DNA of 64,000 nt from JADLHS01 sp049840435 (GTDB taxonomy: Bacteria; Verrucomicrobiota; Verrucomicrobiia; Limisphaerales; JADLHS01): NCBI GenBank assembly GCA_049840435.1, contig JASGKY010000020.1:62001-126000 (forward strand), read 5' to 3'. The position numbers and the translations under genes are program-made. Each line of letters opens with the position of its first letter. Within the stretch, counting starts at the first letter, position 1. The notes below the pieces were generated by a model that worked only from the letters and a program-made list of their open reading frames with translations, was not told the origin of the DNA and searched no databases. This document shows, in pieces, positions 42,998 to 51,484 of this stretch.

Positions 42998-44399
42998 ATG
43001 CCCGAAAACCGGCTCACTGTCCCGACAAGCAACCGCCCCAACATGAGCAAACCGCGTCTGTCTTTCTGGCAAATCTGGAACATGAGCTTCGGCTTCCTCG
43101 GCATCCAGTTTGGCTGGGGCTTGCAGATGGCGAACATGAGTCCCATCTACAAGTATCTGGGCGCGGCGGATGAACAGATCGCCAAGCTCTGGCTCGCGGC
43201 GCCGCTCACGGGATTACTCGTGCAACCCATCATCGGCGCGATGAGCGATCGCACTTGGTGCTGGCTTGGGCGGCGGCGACCGGTATCTTCTTGTCGGCGC
43301 CATCCTGAGTTCGCTGGCGTTGATCTTGATGCCCAACTCCGGTTCGCTTGCTGCGTGGTTGATTCCGCATCTGCCCAAGTTCTACATGGCGGCAGGGTTG
43401 TTGTGGGTGCTGGACGCGAGCATCAACGTGAGCATGGAGCCGTTCCGCGCTTACGTGGCCGACAAACTTCCTGAAGACCAGCGCGGCATGGGCTTCTCGA
43501 TGCAGAGCTTCTTCATCGGCGTCGGTGCGGTGGTGGCTGGCATGTTGCCGTACATGTTGAAGAACTGGTTCGGCGTTACTGATGCGGCGGATGGCTCAAA
43601 CGCTTTGCCAACCAATGTGAAAATCTCCTTCTATGTCGGGGCCATCGCATTTCTGGCAGCGGTGCTGTGGACGGTGTTCACCTCCAAGGAATATCCGCCG
43701 GAAAACCTGGAGGAATTCCGCCGCAAGAAATCCGAGAGCGGCGGGTTCGTGCATCTGCTCAAGGAAATCCCCGATGCGCTCGTCAAAATGCCCGGCACGA
43801 TGCGCCGGCTGGCCTTGGTGCAATTCTTCACCTGGCTCGGCCTGTTCTGCATGTGGCTGCATTTCTCAAACGCGGTGCCGGTGATCTTCGGCAGCAGCGA
43901 TCCAACTTCGCCACTCTTCAAGGATGGCGCGGAGTGGGCGGGGGTTTGTTACTCGGTCAAGGACGCGGTGACGTTCGTGGCGGCCTTTGGCTTGATGGCG
44001 GCATCGCGGCGATTTGACCGACGTCGCATCCACGGCGTCTGTCTGGCGTTGGGCGGCCTTGGTTTGCTGGCCACCGGTTTCATCCACGGCGCAGAGCAAA
44101 AGTGGTTGCTGGTCGGCGCGCTCGCCTTGGGGGGCGTGGCGTGGGCGAGCATTCTCTCGATGCCGTATGCGATCTTGTCCGGCGCGTTGCCGGCGGAACG
44201 CATGGGCGTTTATATGGGCATTTTCAATTTCTTCATCGTGATTCCTGAAATTCTCGCAGCGCTGACGTTCGGGCCGATCGTCAAACACTGGCTCGGCGGA
44301 AATCTGGTTCACGCCGTGATGGTCGGTGGCGCGTGTATGTTGATCGCCGCCGCGCTGGCGCAATGGGTGAAAGAATCCGCCGCCACCCGGGCGGGCTGA
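42998..44399 (+). pseudogene. GPH/SLC45-like MFS sugar transporter, one-base frameshift
   Basis: This inner-membrane transporter has 12 predicted helices. It opens at 42998 (MPENRLTV) or 43043 (MSKPRLSFWQIWNMSFGFLG) and continues MANMSPIYKYLGA and LLVQPIIGAMSDRTWCWLGR. The frame is then lost near 43281, where one extra G separates GRRRP from YLLVGAILSSLALILMPNSG. The rest is intact: DASINVSMEPFRAYVADKLP, SMQSFFIGVGAVVAGMLPYM, ILSMPYAILSGALPAERMGV and NFFIVIPEILAALTFG. The pattern is that of maltose/sucrose:proton symporters. By context it would import maltose or short maltodextrins from the exported amylases. Confidence 0.85.
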
Positions 44400-44464
44400 G
44401 GCGCAGGAACGCGGGATTGGATTCGCGTGCTTGCGTTGGACGAGATTGCAGTAATACTTTTGCC

Positions 44465-45970
44465 ATGCCATTCACCCGAGTTCGACACATCGCTTCTGTC
44501 GGGGCGATTTGGGTGGCAGGGTTGCTCTTCGCAAGTGGATTGAAACTTCCCGCGGAGATCTTGTGGAAAGACCCCGCTCCGCGGGTGATCCACAAAACTC
44601 CCGACGGCAGTGATTTGTTGGGCGGCGCGGTCCATCGCGATGACACCGCGAACGACGCTTTGTTCTTCAAGTTTCAGGTGGACCCGCTTTCCGATCTGGC
44701 ATCCGAACCATACTTCGCAGGGTTTCAGTTGTTTGAGGGTAACGAGCCACGCCTCGGTATTGGCAATGCTCCTGAGGCTTGGGGTTACTCGGCGTTCAAT
44801 ACCGCGGAGACCAACACTTTGCAGGGCAAGGCAGGCGAGTTCGATCTGAAATCCGCCAACCCCGAGGCTGCAGGATTGGGCGCTTTCAAACCCTATGAAC
44901 TCCCGCATCACAGCCAACCGCGCACGATCATTTTCAAAGTGCAGTATGTGCCCGGCGGCGACGATCTCATCACGGTGTGGTTGAACCCGCGCCTCACGCG
45001 CGGCGCGACGGACGAGAATCAACCTGAGATTCTCACCACCAAATTCAAGGCCAACGCGACATTCAACCAGATCCGCTTGCGGCATGCGGCCCTAAAGTTG
45101 AAGCAGGACGGCGCGCCCGATCCCGGGGGCAACGGCTGGATCTTCAGCGACATGGCGGTGGCGACGTCGTTCAATGATTTTATCGTGGTGCGTTTCTGGC
45201 AGACGTGGTGGTTTATTGTGTTGGTGGCGGTCTCGGTGCTGGCTTCCGTTGCGGGGGGCGTACGCTTTTTTGAACGTCGCAAGTTTCAGCAGCGGCTGCA
45301 AAAGGCGGAACAGGAGCGGGCGCTGGAACGCGAACGCGGCCGCATCGCGCAGGATTTGCATGATGACCTGGGTTCGTCCCTCGCCCGCATCTCTTTGCTG
45401 AGCGGGCTGGCGCGCGAGGATCGCACTGATCCGCAGCAGGTGTTGACGCATTTGAACAAGATTGCGCAGGCCGCCGATGAAACCGTGCGCGCGTTGGAAG
45501 AAATCGTCTGGGCGGTGCGGCCGGGGAGCGACTCGCTGCAAAGTCTGGTGGAATACATCGCGCATTTCTCAAACGAGCTGTTCGAGGGCAACGGCACGCG
45601 CTGTCGGTTGGGTTTGCCGCACGATCTGCCGCAACTGTCCTTGCCGCCGGAGTTGCGGCACAACATCTTCCTCGTGGTGAAGGAAGCATTGACCAACGTG
45701 ATCAAGCACGCCCAGGCAAAGGAAGTTCACGTGCAGGCCAAGGCGACTGCGGACTCGCTGGAATTCGTTGTGCAGGACGACGGGCATGGTTTCGAGCCGG
45801 GCAATAATGCGCATGAAATCCAGCGCAACGGTCTTTCGAATATGCAGCGGCGTGCGGCGACGATGGGAGGACAATTGACGGTGCAGACCACCAAAACGGG
45901 GACGGCGGTGCGACTGGTGGTGCCGATCGCCGCGGTGGGATCGCAGCAGAAATCGGAACGCTCTAGTTGA
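44465..45970 (+). CDS. Membrane sensor histidine kinase (NarL-partner type) with a lectin-like sensor region
   Basis: The protein has 501 residues from the ATG at 44465. A signal or anchor stretch (IASVGAIWVAGLLFASGLKL) leads to an extracytoplasmic domain of about 200 residues whose end (GGNGWIFSDMAVATSFND, after LRHAALKLKQDGAP) resembles LamG-like lectin folds of PVC exported proteins. One membrane helix follows (TWWFIVLVAVSVLASVAGGV), then the HisKA_3 dimerisation domain with phospho-acceptor H299 (RIAQDLHDDLGSSLARISLL), and the ATPase domain (NVIKHAQA for the N box, DDGHGF, GLSNMQRRA). It is followed 52 bases later by its response regulator. By position it may sense glucan or sugar outside the cell. 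Confidence 0.88.
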   Translation: MPFTRVRHIASVGAIWVAGLLFASGLKLPAEILWKDPAPRVIHKTPDGSDLLGGAVHRDDTANDALFFKFQVDPLSDLASEPYFAGFQLFEGNEPRLGIGNAPEAWGYSAFNTAETNTLQGKAGEFDLKSANPEAAGLGAFKPYELPHHSQPRTIIFKVQYVPGGDDLITVWLNPRLTRGATDENQPEILTTKFKANATFNQIRLRHAALKLKQDGAPDPGGNGWIFSDMAVATSFNDFIVVRFWQTWWFIVLVAVSVLASVAGGVRFFERRKFQQRLQKAEQERALERERGRIAQDLHDDLGSSLARISLLSGLAREDRTDPQQVLTHLNKIAQAADETVRALEEIVWAVRPGSDSLQSLVEYIAHFSNELFEGNGTRCRLGLPHDLPQLSLPPELRHNIFLVVKEALTNVIKHAQAKEVHVQAKATADSLEFVVQDDGHGFEPGNNAHEIQRNGLSNMQRRAATMGGQLTVQTTKTGTAVRLVVPIAAVGSQQKSERSS

Positions 45971-46022
45971 GCCGCATCATTGTGCGGTTGAGAATCGCCG
46001 GCGGGTCTGCGATGGAGTAAAC

Positions 46023-46679
46023 GTGAGCGAGCAGCAGGACAAACCAATGGCCATTAAAGTTTCAATCGTGGATGATAACGAGGGCATCCGTTCTAGTCTG
46101 GCGACTCTCATCCGGCGCGCGCCGACGCTCAAGTTGTTGGGCGAATATGCCGACGCTGAAACAGCGGTGAAGGAGATCCCTACCAAAGTGCCGGACGTGG
46201 TGTTGATGGATATCAATCTACCGGGCATGAACGGCGTGGAGTGCGTGCGACAACTGAAAGCCGCGTTGCCCCAGTTGCAGGTGCTCATGCTGACGGTTTA
46301 CGAAGACAGTGACTCGCTGTTCAATTCGTTCAAGGCCGGCGCGAGCGGTTACCTGCTCAAGCGCACGGCGTCGGCGCGGTTGCTTGAAGCGATTCATGAA
46401 GTGAACACCGGTGGTTCGCCGATGACGCCGCAACTGGCGCGTCGCGTCGTGCAGTTTCTCAGTGCGCCAGCGGCGGCCAAGGAAGATTCCGAGGTGGCTC
46501 GCTTGACCCCGGGCGAACGGGAATTTTTGGATCAGCTTGCGAACGGCTATGCCTACAAGGAAATCGCCGACCGCATGAAGATCAGCATTGATACCGTGCG
46601 AAGTTACGTGCGGACGGTGTACGAAAAATTACACGTCCACTCGCGCACCGAGGCGGTTGTGAAATATTTGCGCCGCTGA
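46023..46679 (+). CDS. NarL/FixJ family response regulator
   Basis: The protein has 218 residues and starts at a GTG (an in-frame ATG at 46047 is possible). The receiver domain has the acidic pair D17/D18 (SIVDDNE), phospho-acceptor D63 (LMDINLPGMNG), T91 (MLTVYED) and K113 (LLKRT). The LuxR-type helix-turn-helix is at the C-terminus: LTPGEREFLDQLANGYAYKE, then IADRMKISIDTVRSYVRTVY and EKLHVHSRTEAVVKYL. It pairs with the kinase immediately upstream. A role in controlling the surrounding glucan genes is inference from position. Confidence 0.93.
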   Translation: MSEQQDKPMAIKVSIVDDNEGIRSSLATLIRRAPTLKLLGEYADAETAVKEIPTKVPDVVLMDINLPGMNGVECVRQLKAALPQLQVLMLTVYEDSDSLFNSFKAGASGYLLKRTASARLLEAIHEVNTGGSPMTPQLARRVVQFLSAPAAAKEDSEVARLTPGEREFLDQLANGYAYKEIADRMKISIDTVRSYVRTVYEKLHVHSRTEAVVKYLRR

Positions 46680-46689
46680 ACGGCGAGGA

Positions 46690-48048
46690 TCAATCCTTCT
46701 TCTCCAGCGCGCGCTGGTAGATGCGCCACTCGTAACCTCCCAGCCGGAACTCAGGCAGGGGACTAGCCGGGGCGGCGGGGACACCTTCAATCTTCAGCGG
46801 TGTGAATGCTTCCGCCTCGGTTACTTCCACTGAACCACTCACCATCCGGCTGGAAAAATTGATGAGGATGACGAACTCGTTCTTGTCGTCCTTGCGTTGA
46901 ATCGTGACGACCTCTGCTGGCGTGGTGTTGGGCAGCCAGACGACCGTGTCGTTGCAGAAGGCCGGGTGCTGTTTCCGTAGCTTGATCAGGCTGCGATAGG
47001 TGTCGCGCAGCGGCGCCCGCCCGCCCGGACTCCAGTTGATCGGCATCTTCTCGAACAGAGCGGGGTCGGTGGATTCAGTGGCATCGCCGACTTCCATCCC
47101 GTTGTAAAAGAGTGGCACGCCGTCGAGCGACAGCATCAGCACTTGGGCGGCGAGCGCGCCCGAGAGTCCAAAGCGCACCACGGCGCGGGTGGTTTCGTGG
47201 TTGTCAGTGAAGCGCAAATGTAACGCGCCCTCGGGAAACAATTGTTTGGTGTTGTCCCACGAACGGTTGAGTAGGTAGGCGGGCGCGACACCGCTCATCA
47301 CGCGATTTAAGGCGGCGTGCAGCGCGGCGGAGTTGTCCATGTTGAACGCCTTGGCGAGCAAGTTCGGCGCGGCGTTCGCGTCAGCCAGCATGATGACGCC
47401 GGAATGCACTTGTTCCAGCTCGGCGCGGGCGCTGTCCCAGAAATCAATCGGCACAGTGAATGCCACGTCGCAGCGGAAGCCATCCACCTTAAATTCATTC
47501 AGCCAGTGCTTCAGCATCTCGACCATATAACGCCGCAGCTCCTGGTTCTCGTAATTTAATGCGGCGACATCGGTCCAACCTGGGTTTGGCGGGATGATGT
47601 TGCCGCTGGCGTCCTTCTTGTAAAATTGCGGATGCGACATCAGCACGCTGTCCCAAGCGGTGTGACCGGCGACGATGTCGAGGATGACCTTCATGCCGCG
47701 TTGATGCGCGCTGGCAATCAATTGCTTCAAGTCGTTGGTCGAACCATAGTCAGGATTGACGGCGTAATAATCTCGCACGGCGTAGGGACTGCCGACTGAA
47801 CCCTTCTTCTGCTTCTCGCCAATGGGATGGATGGGCATCAACCAAAGCACATCCACGCCGAGGTCCTTCAATTCATCCAGCCGGTGGGTGATGGCGTTGA
47901 AAGTTCCTTCCGGGGAGAAATTGCGCGGGAAGATTTCGTAAACGACCGCCTGCCGCAGCCAGTCCGGTGACTTGCGGGTGCTGAGAGTGGGGGAATCGGC
48001 GGCGGTGCCGGGGAGCGGGTGGCAAATCATCCAACCGGTACAGAGCAT
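46690..48048 (-). CDS. GH13 alpha-amylase family protein with altered active-site residues
   Basis: The protein has 452 residues with a (beta/alpha)8 GH13 barrel: WLRQAVVYEIFPRNFSPEG, LGVDVLWLMPIHPIGE, GSPYAVRDYYAVNPDYGSTN. The nucleophile Asp is kept (KVDGFRCDVAF). Region I reads DIVAGH where Asn is usual, region III MLADAN where the acid/base Glu is expected, and region IV DNHETTR where Asp is expected. The close paralog at 55691 has DLVANH, MLAEAS and DNHDEAR. The C-terminal beta domain is present. The N-terminus as framed lacks a good start; removing one A from ATGAAAAG at 48085 gives MKVPSRFLGRCLTMLCTGWM, a proper signal peptide, so the true start is probably 48088. Confidence 0.88.
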   Translation of the reverse strand: MLCTGWMICHPLPGTAADSPTLSTRKSPDWLRQAVVYEIFPRNFSPEGTFNAITHRLDELKDLGVDVLWLMPIHPIGEKQKKGSVGSPYAVRDYYAVNPDYGSTNDLKQLIASAHQRGMKVILDIVAGHTAWDSVLMSHPQFYKKDASGNIIPPNPGWTDVAALNYENQELRRYMVEMLKHWLNEFKVDGFRCDVAFTVPIDFWDSARAELEQVHSGVIMLADANAAPNLLAKAFNMDNSAALHAALNRVMSGVAPAYLLNRSWDNTKQLFPEGALHLRFTDNHETTRAVVRFGLSGALAAQVLMLSLDGVPLFYNGMEVGDATESTDPALFEKMPINWSPGGRAPLRDTYRSLIKLRKQHPAFCNDTVVWLPNTTPAEVVTIQRKDDKNEFVILINFSSRMVSGSVEVTEAEAFTPLKIEGVPAAPASPLPEFRLGGYEWRIYQRALEKKD

Positions 48049-48128
48049 GGTCAGACAACGCCCGAGGAAGCGGGAAGGTACTTTTCATGGTGTGACTAGA
48101 TTGTTGCGCCGAGCGGCGGAAACATCCA

Positions 48129-48144
48129 CCGCATGTATGTGTGG
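48129..48144. promoter_or_regulatory. Candidate operator of the glucan regulon, copy 3
   Basis: CCGCATGTATGTGTGG, two mismatches from copy 1, lies about 40 bases before the presumed start (48088) of the amylase at 46690. It is the least perfect copy. Confidence 0.6.
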
Positions 48145-48186
48145 GACGGGTGACGTCGGTAAAGTGCCAGATTGGAGTGGCGTTGG

Positions 48187-50276
48187 CTACTCCCCCGTTG
48201 GGGCGGCGTGCTTCTGGGCCAGCATGTCGAGCAGTTGCTGGTAGAGCGGGGCATATTGGCCGCTTTTGGCGACGCCATTTTCCGCAAGCTGGCGCGCTTC
48301 TTTTTGCTGGCCGGTTTTGAGCAAGGAAACGAACAGCGCCTGATCCGCGGCGACGAGATCAAACCCGCCAAGCTTCTGGCGACTGGCATTCAGGAAGGGG
48401 ATGGCCTCGGCAAACTCGCCGCGCAACTGATGCAACCGGCCAACGTAGCGTTCCGTCAAACCGGTCTGGGAAAAACCGCGTTGCAGCAGAAATTTGCCCT
48501 GCTCAATCTCCGCCAGCGCTTCTTTGCGGTCGGTATCCGAAAGTTTGCCGGCGATTTTTTCGCGGCAGGCCAGCGTGAAGTAAACGTATTCCATATGCCA
48601 TGACGTGTATTCGGGCACGGCGCGCTGTGCGATTTCATATAGCTGTAGCGCTTCGTCGTAACGTTTCTCGCGCATGAACTCGCGCGCCACCATGCCGGTG
48701 ATGGGCCGTTTGCCGCCGGCATGCGGCACTTCTGATTGCCACTCGCGGACGATGTTCTTTAAGGCGGGCGACAATGTGGTTTCGAAAGCACTAGCGCGTT
48801 CGTTGAAGCGTCGGTAAGCGGCCGCGTTGCGCTCCTTCATGAAGCTGACATTGAACAGCACACGCATCTGGTGGTCCACGGCGTAGTGGTCCCATGGATT
48901 GTCGCCCAGTTCAGTGGCGTAAGTTTCCCAAGGGCGAATGCGATTGAACTGCGCTTCGGAAATGGAACTCGCACCCGACATCCTCCGCAATGAAGCTACG
49001 ATCGCCTCCGCCATCAACGCCTGCCCGCGCACCGTCGGATGCACGTGATCATCCATCAATTCCCAGCCGATGCAACCACCCGGGCTCGCGGCGCGGAACG
49101 TGGCCACCATGTCGCACAACTCCCCGCCGCTTTTCGTCACCGCCTCGCGGATGGCGGCTTGTTGCAAACTCGTTGCGCGCCACGGCATGGAATCCAGGTC
49201 ACGCGCGGCATCAAATGCCTGCTGTGCTTCATTTGTGCGGGACAACGCCTGAAACGCCTGCCCACTCAGGAAGTATGCATGTGAGTTTTTCGGGGCGAGG
49301 GAAAGGACGGCAGAAAGATTCGTGAGGGCTGCCTGCGGATCGGTGACAAGCAGCGCCGTGGATTGCGTGAGCAATTCGTTGCACCGTTTCTGCGCTTCGC
49401 TTGTCATGCCGTCGAAGTGATCCGCGCCGACCGGATGCAGGTCGCGTTCGTTGCTCGGCATCGTGCAGACCAGCACCGGCACGTTGCGCTCGCGACAGCG
49501 CTTCACCATCTCGCCGATGTTTGCGCCGAGATTGTTCGCGGCTGCCTGGCGGATGGGGGCGTCTGGAGCGGTGTAACTTTCCGCAGCCATGATTTCCATG
49601 AGCGTTTTGCCTTTCATCGCGTCTTGCGATGTAGTCCATCGAGTCAATGCTTGAACCAGCGCGAGCGAACGGATGAAGCGGGTGGCTTTGAGTCGTGCGA
49701 CGCTTGCGCCTCCACGGCTGACCGAACTCACGCCATAGGCGCCGAAGAATTCATTGTGGCCCGTGTGGACGATGACGAGGTCGGGCTCGAATTCGAGCGC
49801 TTCGGTCATCATGCCGAGCACCGGAAAACTGGCGACCGCCGTCGTGCCGAGGTTGATGATTTCCACGGTGCGATCCGGCCACGCGTCGGAAAGCATTTTT
49901 TGGAGAAAGGCGGACGAGGCGAGCTGGCGTGGTTGCGGATAACCTTTGGCGGCGGATTCGCCGACAAGGAAGATGCGGAAGGTGTCTTTGGGTTTGGGCT
50001 GGAGAAACTGGTATTGCTCATTGTAACCGGGCCGGGCGCGATTGGCGAAGAAGTAGGAGATGGCGCCGGCTTGATCGGAGATGATCAATGAGCCGCCGGG
50101 ACCGGCCCTGCGTTGCGGAAGGCCGGATCGTTACCGCCAAAACCACACAACCGCAACACTCCTTCGCAGGCCAGTAACAACAGGAGCGGCGCGATCAGCA
50201 GGATACTGGCGAAGAGCATTCGCTTGCCCAAAGACAACTGGGTTTTGCGCGGGGCGGAATGGAGCGGTTTACTCAT
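48187..50276 (-). pseudogene. Membrane-anchored SGNH hydrolase with C-terminal TPR-like helices, one frameshift
   Basis: The ATG at 50276 opens a cytoplasmic Lys/Arg segment and one membrane helix (MLFASILLIAPLLLLLACEG), then VLRLCGFGGNDPAFRN. The frame shifts near 50095 (a CCC run) and continues as GSLIISDQAGAISYFFANRA to 48187. SGNH blocks are visible: FLVGESAAKGYPQP (block I, G-E-S), VIVHTGHNEFFGAYG (block III, G-x-N) and DDHVHPTVRG (block V, D-x-x-H). The last 200 residues are helical repeats (YDEALQLYEIAQRAVPEY). Relatives handle acyl groups on exopolysaccharides. About 695 residues when restored. Confidence 0.82.
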
Positions 50277-50321
50277 CGGACGGTTTCGGGCTCAGGCCGG
50301 CTGCGGCACATTTCCTAGCGG

Positions 50322-50355
50322 CAAAAAGCAGCCGTCGCTTGAAGGCGACGGCTGC
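50322..50355 (-). terminator. Rho-independent terminator
   Basis: GCAGCCGTCGC and GCGACGGCTGC form an 11-bp stem, followed on the minus strand by TTTTTGCC. It lies 37 bases past the stop of the prepilin-like gene at 50393. Confidence 0.9.
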
Positions 50356-50392
50356 GATGTTAATCGGGTTGGGCGCAGAGTTTCGCCTTGGA

Positions 50393-51190
50393 TCATTTGA
50401 GCACCGTGGTGCGTTCTGCCAGCCAGATCAGGTCGCCGGCAAACGTGGGGCGGTCCGAGGTGCTGGTGCCGAGAATCCGGCCATCGCGCCACTTCTTGGT
50501 TTCGGAGTGGCCGTCGGCAAAGGAGATGCCGCCACTGTTGTTGTGATACGCGGCTGGTTTATCCTGGCTTGCCCAAGTGCCGCTGGCTTCCGGGCGGATC
50601 AAGAACCAGCCGTCGTTGATCTCTTTTTCATTCTCATCAATCGTCACCCAAGTGTCGGCCGGGCGCTGGATGTTTGCTTGCTTGCGGAAGATCACATAGG
50701 CGGAATTCAACTTGCCTTCGGTGTTGATGGGATTCATCCAGGCGTTCATGGACATGCTGCGATAATTTTGGGTGCGATCTCCCGGGCATTTGTAAATTGC
50801 GACCGTCTTGCTGTAAGGAAACAAGAGACCTTGGCGGATATACTCCAACCGGTCAGCGATCGTGCTTGTTGCGAGACCGAGAACCCAGTTCGCGTTGGCG
50901 CCACCTTCGAGGTAGGCCGCGGTGAACGGTGGTGGAGTGGGCGGGAGCACGGCGGTACCACCCGTGGCCACAATCTTATCATCATTGTCGCCGGAGTAGA
51001 GGTACCAGCCCATCTGCAGTTGCCGAAGATTGTTGAGGCATTGAATGGCTTGGGCCTTGGTCTTGGCTTTGGCCAGTGCGGGCAACAGCATGGCGGCCAG
51101 AATCGCGATGATGGCGATCACCACCAGCAGTTCAATCAGGGTGAAACCGGGGGCGGCGGAAGCGCGGGGCGGGTTTGAGTTCATTCTCAT
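50393..51190 (-). CDS. Prepilin-type N-terminal methylation domain protein (PVC pseudopilin family)
   Basis: The protein has 265 residues. The prepilin leader ends at the G/F cleavage site (SAAPG-FTLIELLVVIAIIAILA), with the conserved Glu at +5. The globular part carries family features of Verrucomicrobia/Planctomycete pseudopilins: CLNNLRQLQMGWYLYSGDND, IYKCPGDRTQN, MNAWMNP and HNNSGGISFADGHSE, an H-x9-DG-type motif. Such proteins are exported by type II or type IV pilus machinery, and their role is uncertain. The gene ends with a strong terminator. It is divergent from the exported protein gene at 51485, which carries an operator. Confidence 0.92.
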   Translation of the reverse strand: MRMNSNPPRASAAPGFTLIELLVVIAIIAILAAMLLPALAKAKTKAQAIQCLNNLRQLQMGWYLYSGDNDDKIVATGGTAVLPPTPPPFTAAYLEGGANANWVLGLATSTIADRLEYIRQGLLFPYSKTVAIYKCPGDRTQNYRSMSMNAWMNPINTEGKLNSAYVIFRKQANIQRPADTWVTIDENEKEINDGWFLIRPEASGTWASQDKPAAYHNNSGGISFADGHSETKKWRDGRILGTSTSDRPTFAGDLIWLAERTTVLK

Positions 51191-51362
51191 GGTTGGCTGG
51201 GGTGGAATGGTGGCGAAAATTTCTGGCGCACTGGGCGCCGCGATAAAATCAGTGTCGGGCTGCGTTGTTTGCTTGGTGGCTTATGTGACCAAGCTAGCAC
51301 TGGTGCGCGGAGGCTGAAACCGCATCTTTGTGTGGTGCGCGCGGGCCGCAGGGTTGCAACTC

Positions 51363-51378
51363 CCGCACAAACGTGCGG
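51363..51378. promoter_or_regulatory. Candidate operator of the glucan regulon, copy 4
   Basis: CCGCACAAACGTGCGG, the most symmetrical copy (CCGCAC/GTGCGG arms), lies 106 bases before the ATG of the glucan-binding-type protein at 51485. Confidence 0.7.
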
Positions 51379-51484
51379 TGGACGGTGTGAGGGGCGCTGT
51401 TAGATTGCAGACACGATCACACCACCTGTCAGCGGCGCCAATCCCGTCGCTGGTTGACGTGACCAACCACCAAACCAAAAACGT

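Noticed and set aside
49230..49245. ATTTGTGCGGGAC inside the SGNH hydrolase gene, resembling half of the glucan operator
   Set aside because: Only one arm matches, and the position is well inside a coding region.
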